A stretch of DNA of 31,873 nt from Clostridia bacterium (GCA_900766585.1 CAAFVV010000022.1:1-31873); one strand, 5' to 3'; counted from the first letter of the stretch, positions 8,402 to 15,979 are shown. The notes: generated by a model not told the origin, from the letters alone. A program made the numbers and translations.

Positions 8402-8542
8402 TATCTATCTCATTGGGGAGAGGTTGGAGATTCTTCCTGCTATTCGTGTTTGCGCAGCTACAAAAATCAGAAATACCATGATTTGCTTAAACGAAAGTAT
8501 GTAATTGAGTTCGTAGAACAAATTTTGGATGAGCGCATGTAA
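8402..8542 (+). pseudogene. C-terminal tail of a DUF1998-type protein, on the opposite strand from the helicase
   Basis: A 46-codon open stretch with no start codon reads GEVGDSSCYSCLRSYKNQ, then KYHDLLKRKYVIEFVEQI and a TAA at 8540-8542. The pattern C-Y-x-C-L-x-x-Y-x-N-Q-x-x-H-x-x-L-x-R is the hallmark C-terminal end of DUF1998 domains, found at the end of large DEAD/DEAH helicases or in partner proteins such as DrmB. An in-frame stop at 8396-8398 precedes it. The helicase N-terminus lies on the other strand, so an inversion or separate insertion must have placed this tail here. The match is from motif recognition, not a search. Confidence 0.65.
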
Positions 8543-8557
8543 ACTCATTTGCATTGT

Positions 8558-8597
8558 AGCACAGAGCCGGCAAGAATGCTCTTACCGGCTCTGTGCT
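8558..8597. terminator. Bidirectional terminator-like hairpin
   Basis: A 13-base perfect stem pairs AGCACAGAGCCGG (8558-8570) with 8585-8597, and AAG/CTT pairing extends it inward. It is 7 bases past the end of tnpV (-) and 16 bases past the DUF1998 tail (+). T-runs are weak on both sides. Confidence 0.65.
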
Positions 8598-8603
8598 TAT
8601 GCC

Positions 8604-8981
8604 TTATATATAGATAATATCTGCCTCAACTATTTCAAATGCTCGGCTGCGGACATTATTCATCCGCCTGACCCATTTCATTTGGTCGCTGGCTTTCAGC
8701 GTTTCGGAGATACCCTCTGCATCTGCCATCTGGCTTACCAGCCGAAGAAAAAGCTCCTCTGCCTGTCGGTCAATGTCCGCAAGATAGGCGTTCAATTCAC
8801 CGCTGGCCAGCAGATTGGCATATCGCACACGGTGATGCTCTTTGAGATAGCGGAGATGCCGCTGCCCCCATACCCCGATTGGCTGATCTTCCTCCGGCTC
8901 ATCATCCCCGGCAATCAGATAATAGTCTCCAACCAGCTCATATTTCAGCCCTGTGCGTTCATCCGTGACAAATCTTTCCAT
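8604..8981 (-). CDS. tnpV: Transposon-encoded protein TnpV
   Basis: The protein has 125 residues from the ATG at 8981, chosen because AGGAGGT stands 7 bases upstream; a longer open frame to 9065 runs into the preceding terminator. It carries the family signature: YELVGDYYL near the start, then PIGVWGQRHLRYLKEH, GELNAYLADID, and WVRRMNNVRSRAFEIV near the end. TnpV proteins accompany clostridial conjugative or mobilisable elements of the Tn4451 kind; their role in transposition is poorly defined. No recombinase, relaxase or inverted repeats lie nearby, so this is probably an orphan left by a lost element. It forms the ssrA-proximal end of the decayed island. Confidence 0.9.
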   Translation of the reverse strand: MERFVTDERTGLKYELVGDYYLIAGDDEPEEDQPIGVWGQRHLRYLKEHHRVRYANLLASGELNAYLADIDRQAEELFLRLVSQMADAEGISETLKASDQMKWVRRMNNVRSRAFEIVEADIIYI

Positions 8982-9011
8982 TCGTATAACCTCCTGTTCC
9001 TTTCTGCAACC

Positions 9012-9040
9012 ATTGTAGCAGGAAAATGGCGGAAATCGAA
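9012..9040 (-). promoter_or_regulatory. Possible sigma-A promoter for tnpV
   Basis: On the minus strand TTCGAT, 17 bases, TACAAT. The -10 box is good and the -35 box weak. It lies 30 bases before the tnpV start. Confidence 0.45.
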
Positions 9041-9052
9041 TGTGCGGACAGC

Positions 9053-9091
9053 AAAAAAGCGCCATCTCGGGATCACTCCCAAGACGGAGCT
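9053..9091 (-). terminator. Intrinsic terminator downstream of tmRNA
   Basis: A 15-base stem with one mismatch (9077-9091 with 9058-9072, loop of four) is followed on the minus strand by six T residues (complement of 9053-9058). It closes transcription coming from ssrA. Confidence 0.85.
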
Positions 9092-9110
9092 TTTCTGTTG
9101 TGGATCAGAG

Positions 9111-9154
9111 CGAACACTTCACGGCGAAGCCGCCGCTGAAGAAATAGGTGTTCG
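9111..9154. other. Nested hairpin in the ssrA 3' flank
   Basis: CGAACAC (9111-9117) pairs with GTGTTCG (9148-9154), and inside it TTCACGGCG (9118-9126) pairs with 9131-9140 with one bulged base and an AAGC loop. It sits between the tmRNA 3' end and its terminator. It may aid 3' processing, or be a remnant of the neighbouring island. Confidence 0.5.
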
Positions 9155-9167
9155 TCCAATACCTGTT

Positions 9168-9517
9168 TGGTGGAGGCGAGGGGAGTCGAACCCCTGTCCG
9201 AAAACCGATTCGCCGTGCTTTCTCCGAGTGCAGCCGGTCTACTGGGATTCCCCTCGCGCAGCGCCGGTCGGCAGGCTCTGCGTTACGGTAGCCGCCCCGT
9301 CATGACGGGGGCAGCGGCAAGCCCCCGTTCACGTTCACCGCTAAGTCGACGCCTTTATCCCGGCCGCGGTGTTCCGGGTAAAGACGGCAGCCTTAATTAG
9401 GCCGCGAGAGCAACAGAATTGTTGTCGTTTATTGTTTAGGTTGCGGGGTTTAAAGCGTTCCCGCGCCGCTACTCGCTTACTCGGCTTCACAATCCCCGTC
9501 GAAACCTTTACGCCCCC
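9168..9517 (-). ncRNA. ssrA: Transfer-messenger RNA (tmRNA)
   Basis: This RNA rescues stalled ribosomes and tags the unfinished protein for degradation, working with SmpB. The 5' end GGGGGCG pairs with CGCCTCC before the 3' CCA (complement of 9168-9170), with one G-T pair. The tRNA-like 3' arm contains GGTTCGACTCC, and the 5' part begins GGGGGCGTAAAGGTTTCGAC, typical of bacterial tmRNA. The tag frame ends V-A-L-A-A followed by TAA and most likely reads DNNSVALAA, with GAC as resume codon after ATAAAC; a reading one codon longer (NDNNSVALAA) is possible. The length of 350 bases is normal. A consensus promoter lies upstream and a terminator downstream. The 3' end of this gene class is a frequent integration site, and an island borders it. 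Confidence 0.95.
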
Positions 9518-9538
9518 ATGTGGATCAAAACCACTATC

Positions 9539-9567
9539 AGTATATCCGTTTTTTTCGCATCTGTCAA
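9539..9567 (-). promoter_or_regulatory. Sigma-A promoter of ssrA
   Basis: On the minus strand TTGACA, 17 bases, TATACT. It is nearly perfect and lies just upstream of the mature 5' end at 9517, as expected for a highly expressed stable RNA. Confidence 0.9.
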
Positions 9568-9613
9568 CCGGAAAAACGGGAGTTTTTTGCGGTTTTCATG
9601 GGAAAAAGGGCAG

Positions 9614-9648
9614 AAAAAAGACGGATGCCGGCAAAATCCGCATCCGTC
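9614..9648 (-). terminator. Intrinsic terminator of the peptidase operon
   Basis: GACGGATGC (9620-9628) pairs with GCATCCGTC (9640-9648). On the minus strand the stem is followed by six T residues. It lies 10 bases after the peptidase T stop. Confidence 0.85.
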
Positions 9649-9657
9649 CTTTTCGCT

Positions 9658-10878
9658 TTATTCAGCGTAGCTTTGGATCAGCGAGACTAAAATATCGCTG
9701 CAGAGCTGCATTCCCTCGACCGTGCAATGCTCATACGGGCCGTGAGCGGCATAGCCGCCGGTGCCGAGGTTGGGGCAGGGCAGGCCGCGCACACTGAGCG
9801 TGGCGCCGTCCGTTCCGCCGCGGATCGGCTGGGTGATCGGCGTCAGCCCGACCGAGCGGATCGCCGCCTCGGCGTGATCAATCAGATGTCGATTTTCCGG
9901 GCGGCTGATGACCTCTGCCATATTCGGATACTGATCCCGCAGCGTCATTGTGACGGTGCCCTCGCCGTAACGGGTGTTGAGGCAGTCCACACAGTGGGTG
10001 AGCGTCTCCTTGCGGAAGGCGAAGCGGTGCGCGTCATGGTCGCGGATCAGATAGACCAGCCGGGCGGCGGCGGTATCCCCCTGCATATGGAGCAGGTGGA
10101 AAAAGCCCTCATACCCCTCGGTATATTCCGGGCGGTCCGCCGTCGGCAGCAGGGCGTTGAATTCCATGGCGACCTGTGCCGCATTGATCATGCGTCCCTT
10201 GGCGCTGCCGGGGTGGACGTTGAAGCCGGAAAACTCCACTGTCGCCTGTGCGGCATAGAAATTTTCGTAGACGATCTCTCCCTCTGGACCGCCGTCCACC
10301 GTATAGGCGAAAGCGGCGCCGCAGCGTTCGAGGTCAAAGTGGCGGGTGCCCTCGCCGACCTCTTCATCCGGCGTGAACACGATGGCGAGCTCGCCGTGTG
10401 GAATCCCCTCCCGCTGCACGCGCTCAACGGCGTCCATGATTTCCGCGATGCCCGCCTTATCATCCGCACCGAGCAGCGTTTTGCCGTCCGTGGTGATCAG
10501 CGTGCGCCCTTTCAGCGACGGCAGATGCGGGAAAGCGGCACAGCGGAGCCACAGCCCGCCGCCCAGATCCACATCGCCGCCGTCATAATCGGGGATGACG
10601 CGGGGCGATACCTCGCTGCCCGAAAAGTCCGGAGCGGTGTCCACATGCGCGATCAGACCGAGCACAGGGGCCTGTTCATGCCCGGGTGCGGCGGGCAGAT
10701 GGGCGTAGACATACCCGAACCGGTCGCAAGCGGCATCGGGACAGCCGACGGCGCGCAGCTCCTCCGCCAGCAGGCGGGAGAGATGCAGCTGTTTTTCGGT
10801 GGTCGGGGAGGTCTCGCTGTATTCATCGCTTTGGGTGTCCACACGGACATAGCGCAAAAACCGTTCTGTTATCGCCAT
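9658..10878 (-). CDS. pepT: Peptidase T (tripeptide aminopeptidase, M20 family)
   Basis: This cytoplasmic zinc enzyme removes the N-terminal residue from tripeptides. The protein has 406 residues, the usual length, from the ATG at 10878 with GGAAGGAGC upstream; the frame is open for 49 more codons but that part lies inside the preceding gene. Visible motifs are the metal-binding H-V-D-T at 78-81, GADDKAG at 138-143, EEVGEGT at 172-178 with the catalytic glutamate, DGGPEGEI, and near the end IRGGTDGA and AAHGPYEH with a further metal ligand. Its start is 20 bases after the M3 peptidase stop, so the two form a peptide-degradation operon. A clear terminator follows. Confidence 0.95.
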   Translation of the reverse strand: MAITERFLRYVRVDTQSDEYSETSPTTEKQLHLSRLLAEELRAVGCPDAACDRFGYVYAHLPAAPGHEQAPVLGLIAHVDTAPDFSGSEVSPRVIPDYDGGDVDLGGGLWLRCAAFPHLPSLKGRTLITTDGKTLLGADDKAGIAEIMDAVERVQREGIPHGELAIVFTPDEEVGEGTRHFDLERCGAAFAYTVDGGPEGEIVYENFYAAQATVEFSGFNVHPGSAKGRMINAAQVAMEFNALLPTADRPEYTEGYEGFFHLLHMQGDTAAARLVYLIRDHDAHRFAFRKETLTHCVDCLNTRYGEGTVTMTLRDQYPNMAEVISRPENRHLIDHAEAAIRSVGLTPITQPIRGGTDGATLSVRGLPCPNLGTGGYAAHGPYEHCTVEGMQLCSDILVSLIQSYAE

Positions 10879-10897
10879 AACCGAAAGCTCCTTCCGG

Positions 10898-12577
10898 TCA
10901 AAGGCTGTTGATGATACCGAGCGCCTTTTGCGCGAGGTCATCCAGCGAGCCGTCCTCAAACGGGGAGGGAATACCGGCTTCTCTGACCAGCTGACTAAAC
11001 GGCTTTGTTCCGCCCTTGCGCGCAAACGCCAGATAGGTGTGCAGTGCCTCGTCGTAATTCTCGCGGGAGCGGACGAGGAAGTGGATGGCGACGGTCTGGG
11101 CGAGGCAGTAGTCGATATAGTAAAACGGCGACTCGTAAATGTGCATCTGATACTGCCAACGCGTGCCCTCCTCCAGATAGGGAATGCCGTTAAAGGAGAG
11201 ATACGGGCGGTATTTTTTCTCCAGCTCCAGATAGACCGCCTTGCGCTCGGCGGGCGTCATTTCGGGATGGGAATAGACGATGTGCTGATATTCGTCCACG
11301 ATCACGCCGTAGGGAATAAAGCTCAGCGCGTCAGTCAGGTGCTTTTTGCGGTAGGTGTCGGCCTGATTGCCGAAGAAGGCTTCAGTATCCTTCCAGCAGA
11401 GGAATTCCATGCTCATGGAGTGGCACTCGGCGGTCTCCATCGAGCCGACGTTCAGCTCAAGATCGCCAAAGCGGCGGATGAAGCTGTTGGCAAGCGCATG
11501 GCCGAATTCGTGGGTGATCACATCCACATCGCCGCTCGAGCCGTTGAAGTTGGCGAGGATGAACGGCTGATCATATTTCGGGAAGCTGGTGCAGTAGCCG
11601 CCGCCCCATTTGCCGTCGCGGGCGAGGGTGTCAAACGCTTCGTTTTCGCGCATTTTGCGCATGAATGCACCGATCTCGGGATCCATGTCGTCATACATTT
11701 TCTGCGCGCGGTTGAACAGCTCTTCGGCGTCGACGATCGGACGGGGCGACTCGCCCTTGCCGCAGACGGCGTCGTCGTAGAACATCATCTGGTCAATGCC
11801 CAGCTCGCCGGCGATCTTCTTTTTCAGCGCAGAGACGACGGGGACGAGCGAGCGGCAGACATTTTCGCGGAAACGGGCGACCATATCGGCATCGTAATCG
11901 GTGCGCCCCATACGGTAGTAGCCCAGCTCGACAAAGTTCTTGTAGCCCATTTTCTTTGCCTGCTTGTCGCGGATCTTAACCAGCCGGTCATAGATGTCAT
12001 CCAGCGCGGCGGCATGCGCCTGCAGCCCTTTTCCGATCGCCTCGGCGGCACGGCGGCGCACGTCGCGGTCGGTGTCCTCCAGATAGCCGCGCACGACCGA
12101 AAGCGGCAGCGTTTTGCCGTCAAACGAAAATGTCATTTCGGACATGAATTTGGAGTATTCCGTGACAATGGCGTTTTCCTCCTGCGACTCGGCGATAATA
12201 TCCGGAGAAAACGCTTTTTTATTGCAGATCCAGGTTTTGAAAAGCTGGGGATTCAGCTTCTGTTCCAGCTCCGCGCGGTAGGGCGAGGTGAGCATCAGGT
12301 CGGCGTATTCCACGTTGAGCTGATTAAACAGCGGTCCCTTTTCGTCATAATATTCCATCTCCGCCTGATAGAACGGGTCACGCGTGTTGAGCGTGAAGCG
12401 GCAGTTGGCGAGTGACGCCGCCGTCGAATATTCGCAGAGAATGTCCAGCATGAGCTTGCGCGCCTCGATGACCTCATCGGCGTTTTTTGCCGCTTCAACG
12501 GCGCTGCGGAAGCGGGAAAACGCCTCCTGCGCCTCCTCGATGGTATAGCGCTTATAGGGAATCTCGGATACCTTCAT
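10898..12577 (-). CDS. M3-family oligoendopeptidase
   Basis: This is a zinc metallopeptidase acting on short peptides in the cytoplasm. It has 559 residues, matching the roughly 560-residue M3 subgroup that is related to, but distinct from, classic PepF, so I give no symbol. The active site HEFGHALANSF is at about residues 355-365, with the third zinc-ligand glutamate in METAECHSMSMEFL about 25 residues later. The substrate-side Y-Q-M-H-I-Y-E-S-P-F-Y-Y-I-D-Y segment near the end is typical. ATG at 12577 has GGAGG upstream and a consensus promoter begins 42 bases before it. It is the first gene of a two-gene operon with pepT. Confidence 0.93.
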   Translation of the reverse strand: MKVSEIPYKRYTIEEAQEAFSRFRSAVEAAKNADEVIEARKLMLDILCEYSTAASLANCRFTLNTRDPFYQAEMEYYDEKGPLFNQLNVEYADLMLTSPYRAELEQKLNPQLFKTWICNKKAFSPDIIAESQEENAIVTEYSKFMSEMTFSFDGKTLPLSVVRGYLEDTDRDVRRRAAEAIGKGLQAHAAALDDIYDRLVKIRDKQAKKMGYKNFVELGYYRMGRTDYDADMVARFRENVCRSLVPVVSALKKKIAGELGIDQMMFYDDAVCGKGESPRPIVDAEELFNRAQKMYDDMDPEIGAFMRKMRENEAFDTLARDGKWGGGYCTSFPKYDQPFILANFNGSSGDVDVITHEFGHALANSFIRRFGDLELNVGSMETAECHSMSMEFLCWKDTEAFFGNQADTYRKKHLTDALSFIPYGVIVDEYQHIVYSHPEMTPAERKAVYLELEKKYRPYLSFNGIPYLEEGTRWQYQMHIYESPFYYIDYCLAQTVAIHFLVRSRENYDEALHTYLAFARKGGTKPFSQLVREAGIPSPFEDGSLDDLAQKALGIINSL

Positions 12578-12618
12578 AAAAACAGCCTCCTTGTTTTCGC
12601 ATATGCGGGGTCTTGACC

Positions 12619-12647
12619 AGTATACCCCATTTTATCTGTTCTGTCAA
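12619..12647 (-). promoter_or_regulatory. Sigma-A promoter of the peptidase operon
   Basis: On the minus strand TTGACA, 17 bases, TATACT, a near-consensus promoter located between the DnaC-like gene and the M3 peptidase. Confidence 0.88.
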
Positions 12648-12668
12648 TCAAAGAGCAGACGATCCCGG

Positions 12669-13655
12669 TTACCGGATGGAGCGGCGGAGCTGATCTAAAC
12701 GCACATCGCTGCCGTAGAATATCACGGGGCGGAACACACCGATGATGCGCGAGGTAATGGCTTCGCCGTAGCGGGCGGAGAGCTGATCGGCGGTTAGATT
12801 GGTGCTGATGAGGGTGGGCAGTCCTGCCAGCAGGCGGGTGTTGAGCAGCTCATACAGGCAGGAGGTGGCAAACGGGCCGGAAAATTCCGTGCCGAGGTCG
12901 TCCATCACCAAAAGGTCGCAGCCGGTCATTTCCTCCAGTCCGCTGCCCTCGGCACGGCCAAAATGCTCCTGCTCAAGCCGGTGGAACAGCTGTCCGGTCG
13001 GGCCATAAAGCACAAAGCGCCCCTTTTCGGCGGCGGCGCGGGCAATGGCAAGAGAGACCTGCGTCTTGCCGGTGCCGGTCGGGCCGCGGAGCAAAAGGCT
13101 CGGCGAGCGTTCGGAAAATTCCTCACCGTAGCAGCGGCAGAATGCCAGCACCCGTTCCATGCGGGAGCGGGGAGAGGAGCCGTCGGCGGCGTCGGGCTTG
13201 TCGGAATAGACGGCGGCGGTCAGCTCGTCAAAGCCGGGCAGATGGGTGTGCGCGCTGGTTTCCAGTGCCCGCACCGAGCCGTCGCGGATGAGCGTCTCCA
13301 GGCAGACGCAGCGTTTGCCGTCCGCAAAGCCGGTGTCGCGGCAGAGCGGGCAGGTGTAGACCGGCTCGAAGTTGTCGGCGGTCTCGCCGGCGTTATGCAG
13401 AATATCGGCAAGCTGACGCTGCAGCGCCAGATTTTCGTCGCGGATCCGGGCAACGGCATCCGTGGTGCCGCTGCCGCTCAGAATTGCCTGTACGACCTGT
13501 CCGGCAGAGGCAGCCATTTTCTGCTCGATCGTGATGACGCGCGGATCAAGACTGCGCATCCGTTCCCGCAGTGCCGCAGCACGCTGCGCCGCTTCGGAGC
13601 GGCGGCGGGAGAGGACGGAGAGCGCCTCTGCATAGACCTTCGGGTTAACAGCCAT
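12669..13655 (-). CDS. DnaC/DnaI-type helicase loader ATPase
   Basis: This protein probably loads the replicative helicase DnaB/DnaC at origins or restarted forks. It has 328 residues. The N-terminal 95 residues are helical, probably the helicase-binding part. A zinc site follows with CPLC at 102-105 and C-V-C at 116-118. The AAA+ core has Walker A GPTGTGKT at about 191-198, Walker B LLVMDDLGTE, a sensor region LISTNLT and the Arg-containing ITSRIIG. This layout matches Firmicutes DnaI/DnaC and IstB-type loaders. It begins two bases after the stop of the DnaD-like gene, with AAAGGAG upstream, so both are expressed together. No helicase or dnaB gene is in the window. Confidence 0.9.
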   Translation of the reverse strand: MAVNPKVYAEALSVLSRRRSEAAQRAAALRERMRSLDPRVITIEQKMAASAGQVVQAILSGSGTTDAVARIRDENLALQRQLADILHNAGETADNFEPVYTCPLCRDTGFADGKRCVCLETLIRDGSVRALETSAHTHLPGFDELTAAVYSDKPDAADGSSPRSRMERVLAFCRCYGEEFSERSPSLLLRGPTGTGKTQVSLAIARAAAEKGRFVLYGPTGQLFHRLEQEHFGRAEGSGLEEMTGCDLLVMDDLGTEFSGPFATSCLYELLNTRLLAGLPTLISTNLTADQLSARYGEAITSRIIGVFRPVIFYGSDVRLDQLRRSIR

Positions 13656-13657
13656 GA

Positions 13658-14659
13658 TCAGTTGCTCCTTTCGGAAGAGTCGGACAGGGACGGCACATAG
13701 TTGACAAGCATATCCTCATATCCGCCGGTGTCCAGCGCGGAGGGTTTTGCGGGCTTGGCGCCGCCGTCGAGCTGCGCGGGATCGGTGATATTGTCCCGGT
13801 GCCAGCCTTCAAGGATGCGGTTCATATACCCGACGTGGAATTTCCCGGTCTTTTCCGCAGTGCGGGCATAGGCCTCGCGCAGCAGTGCGGCGGAGAAGCC
13901 CCATTCGTTGATCCAGCGGTCGGCGGCATCGGTCTGCACCGCCGTCGGGTGGGGCAGGACGATATCCAGGGCAGCTTCGACCTGCCCGACCGCCTTTTGC
14001 CGCCGCTCCATCAGGCAGAGCTGTTCTTCCGCGGCGTGGATGGTGGTGATCCCGCGGTCGCACCAGTCAAGCGCCATTTTTTCTATGTAGCGCAGATTGC
14101 CCTTATCGTGACCGACCGCCCAGCCGGTGATCATGATGATGACCTCGGCGGGCAGTCCGCAGGAGTCAAACAGATACAGCAGCGTTTCCATATCGCCGCC
14201 GGAGAGCGGACGACCGACCCGGGCGGATACCGTGTCCAGCAGCACCGCAAACTGCGGGTTATCTTTCTGCCGGGCGATGACCTCGTTCAGCTGCGGCTTG
14301 ACGGCGGCGGGACGTGGCGTGACCGGAGCGGGGTGTACGGTTACGGCTGCCGCAGCTGCCGCCTCCGCCGTGCCGGCAGAGGGCGCGTCTGCGGGAGATG
14401 CCGCAGGCGGCGAAGCCGCTTCCCGCTGACAGAGGATGCCGCAGCGGATCCAATAGGCAAATGCGTCCTCGCATTCCTTCGGATCCTCGCCGATGGCGGC
14501 GGCGCAGGCGGCGGTGTCGACCGCCTTGCCCGCGTGGCGGGCGAACCACAGCAGAACCTTGAGCTGTAATTTGCTGGCGAGCTTGAGCTGATCATCCGCC
14601 ACGGCGGCGGGCAGCGCCATGACTTCGGCAAAGCAGTCGCGGCTCCAGAGAATATCCAA
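13658..14659 (-). CDS. DnaD-domain replication initiation protein
   Basis: DnaD proteins help remodel origin DNA and recruit the helicase loader in Firmicutes. I place the start at a TTG at 14659, 11 bases after GAGGAG, giving 333 residues; the frame stays open to 14767 but that would cross the promoter. An N-terminal winged-helix-like part covers about 1-85 and contains LKLASKLQLKVLLWF. A long Ala/Pro linker spans about 90-130. DnaD-like domains cover about 135-300, with ETLLYLFDSCGLPAEVIIMI and two W-I/W-H motifs near the end (RWINEWGF, ILEGWHRDN). It is co-transcribed with the DnaC-like loader. The divergent neighbour is nth, and dnaD is also next to nth in Bacillus. Confidence 0.88.
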   Translation of the reverse strand: MDILWSRDCFAEVMALPAAVADDQLKLASKLQLKVLLWFARHAGKAVDTAACAAAIGEDPKECEDAFAYWIRCGILCQREAASPPAASPADAPSAGTAEAAAAAAVTVHPAPVTPRPAAVKPQLNEVIARQKDNPQFAVLLDTVSARVGRPLSGGDMETLLYLFDSCGLPAEVIIMITGWAVGHDKGNLRYIEKMALDWCDRGITTIHAAEEQLCLMERRQKAVGQVEAALDIVLPHPTAVQTDAADRWINEWGFSAALLREAYARTAEKTGKFHVGYMNRILEGWHRDNITDPAQLDGGAKPAKPSALDTGGYEDMLVNYVPSLSDSSERSN

Positions 14660-14695
14660 AACGCATTTCGCTCCTCTTTTTCGTATATCCCCATT

Positions 14696-14724
14696 ATTAT
14701 AGCAGTATTCGACAGGATAGGCAA
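14696..14724 (-). promoter_or_regulatory. Sigma-A promoter of the DnaD/DnaC-like operon
   Basis: On the minus strand TTGCCT, 17 bases, TATAAT. The -10 box is perfect and lies 37 bases upstream of the proposed TTG start, supporting that start over the longer frame. Confidence 0.82.
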
Positions 14725-14751
14725 GCGAAAAAAACGGAAAAAGAAAGCGGT

Positions 14752-14780
14752 TTGACAGAAGGCGCACCGTGTGCTACAAT
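14752..14780 (+). promoter_or_regulatory. Sigma-A promoter of nth
   Basis: TTGACA, 17 bases, TACAAT, ending 27 bases before the GTG start of nth. It is divergent from, and close to, the DnaD operon promoter. Confidence 0.88.
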
Positions 14781-14807
14781 ACCCTTTAAGTAAGGAAGTG
14801 AATTGCC

Positions 14808-15443
14808 GTGACCAAGAAACAGCGGGCGAAATGCGCCGTGGAACGTTTACAGGCGGTCTATCCGGACGCCGTTTGCTCTCTCGATTATACCGATCCGTTT
14901 CGGCTGCTGGTTGCCGTGCGGCTTTCGGCGCAGTGTACGGATGCGCGCGTCAATCAGGTGACGCCGGCGCTGTTTGCGCGTTTTCCGGATATGGCGGCGT
15001 TTGCCGCGGCATCGCCTGAAGAGGTGGAGCCGTATATCCATTCCTGCGGGTTCTTCCGCGGCAAGGCGAGAGATCTCGTCGCCGCCTCCCGCGTGCTGCT
15101 TGCCGAATATGACGGCAGGCTGCCCGATACGGTGGAGGAGCTGTGCCGCCTGCCCGGCGTCGGGCGCAAGACCGCCAACCTCATCTGCGGCGACGTATTC
15201 GGTACGCCCGGCGTTGTGGTGGCGGATACCCACTGCATCCGTATTTCCGGCCGTCTCGGGCTGACTGATTCCAAGGATCCGTATAAGGTGGAGATGCAGC
15301 TGCGTCCGCTGCTGCCGCCCGCAGAGAGCAATAATTTCTGCCATCGGCTTGTGCTGTTCGGGCGGGATACCTGCACCGCCCGCTCGCCCCGCTGCGGAGG
15401 ATGCCCGCTTGCCGACATCTGTCCGTCCCGCGCCGACGGATAA
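14808..15443 (+). CDS. nth: Endonuclease III (DNA glycosylase/AP lyase)
   Basis: This enzyme removes oxidised pyrimidines and nicks the abasic site in base-excision repair. It has 211 residues with a GTG start at 14808 behind AAGGAAG. The helix-hairpin-helix LPGVGRKTA contains the catalytic Lys121, and the catalytic Asp140 is in VVADTHC. The [4Fe-4S] cluster ligands are Cys189, Cys196, Cys199 and Cys205 in the standard C-x6-C-x2-C-x5-C spacing. All key residues are present, so it should be active. It is transcribed alone from its own promoter and ends at a strong hairpin. Confidence 0.96.
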   Translation: MTKKQRAKCAVERLQAVYPDAVCSLDYTDPFRLLVAVRLSAQCTDARVNQVTPALFARFPDMAAFAAASPEEVEPYIHSCGFFRGKARDLVAASRVLLAEYDGRLPDTVEELCRLPGVGRKTANLICGDVFGTPGVVVADTHCIRISGRLGLTDSKDPYKVEMQLRPLLPPAESNNFCHRLVLFGRDTCTARSPRCGGCPLADICPSRADG

Positions 15444-15448
15444 AACCG

Positions 15449-15484
15449 TGCCCCGTGCACCGGAAACGGTGCACGGGGCATTTT
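15449..15484. terminator. Bidirectional terminator between nth and the CinA-like gene
   Basis: A perfect 13-base stem pairs TGCCCCGTGCACC (15449-15461) with 15468-15480 around GGAAAC, followed by TTTT on the plus strand. A T-run also follows on the minus strand a few bases on. Confidence 0.88.
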
Positions 15485-15487
15485 GTC

Positions 15488-15979
15488 CTATTGGGTTATG
15501 TTTTCACAAAGCAGCCCGGCAAGCCGCCGCAGGGCAAAGGCCGCTGCCCGCCGCCGCACCGCGTTGCGCCCGGCATGGGCAAACCGCACGGTGGCAGTGT
15601 GGCATGTTCCGTTGACGAAAAAGCCGAAGCAGACGGTGCCGACCGGCAGCGCGTCCGTGCCGCCGCCGGGACCGGCTAATCCGGTGATGCCGACGCCGAT
15701 CTCGGCGTGCGCCCGCTTTGCCGCGCCCGCTGCCATTTCCGCCGCCGTTTCCTCGCTCACCACACCGTAGATGTCAATGGTCTCCCGCCGCACGCCGAGC
15801 AGTGCGACCTTGGACTCGGGGGCATAGGTGACATAGCTTTCCGCCAGCACGTCGGAAACGCCTGCCACGCCGACAAGCCGTGCCACGGCGAGACCGCCGG
15901 TGCAGGATTCCGCAAAGGCGATGTGCCAGCCGCGCGCTTTCAGCATTGCCGCGACCGTCTCCTCAGCTCTCATGCGCAT
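15488..15979 (-). CDS. pncC: CinA C-terminal-domain amidohydrolase (PncC-type)
   Basis: The family deamidates nicotinamide mononucleotide to nicotinate mononucleotide, recycling NAD breakdown products. The protein has 163 residues and consists only of the CinA C-terminal domain. It shows the family motifs FAESCTGG at about residues 22-29, then E-S-Y-V-T-Y, VVSEETA, and GITGLAGPGGGT followed by PVGTV. It starts inside the end of the AAA ATPase gene, with a 17-base overlap, so translation is probably coupled. Many Firmicutes carry the longer two-domain CinA next to recA; this short stand-alone form is common elsewhere. Assignment is firm for family and likely for reaction. Confidence 0.88.
   Translation of the reverse strand: MRMRAEETVAAMLKARGWHIAFAESCTGGLAVARLVGVAGVSDVLAESYVTYAPESKVALLGVRRETIDIYGVVSEETAAEMAAGAAKRAHAEIGVGITGLAGPGGGTDALPVGTVCFGFFVNGTCHTATVRFAHAGRNAVRRRAAAFALRRLAGLLCENITQ

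Noticed and set aside
6359..8542. Naming the remnant island a DISARM or Dpd system
   Set aside because: A helicase N-terminus and a DUF1998 tail are compatible with these but also with other systems; no methylase, phospholipase D or modification gene is present.
8529..9305. 258-codon plus-strand frame over tnpV and the tmRNA gene
   Set aside because: It crosses two terminators, tnpV and part of ssrA, so it is not a coding region.
9727..12415. Long plus-strand open frames (394 and 495 codons) opposite pepT and the M3 peptidase
   Set aside because: They are mirror frames of GC-rich genes with clear families on the minus strand, and have no ribosome sites or recognisable domains.
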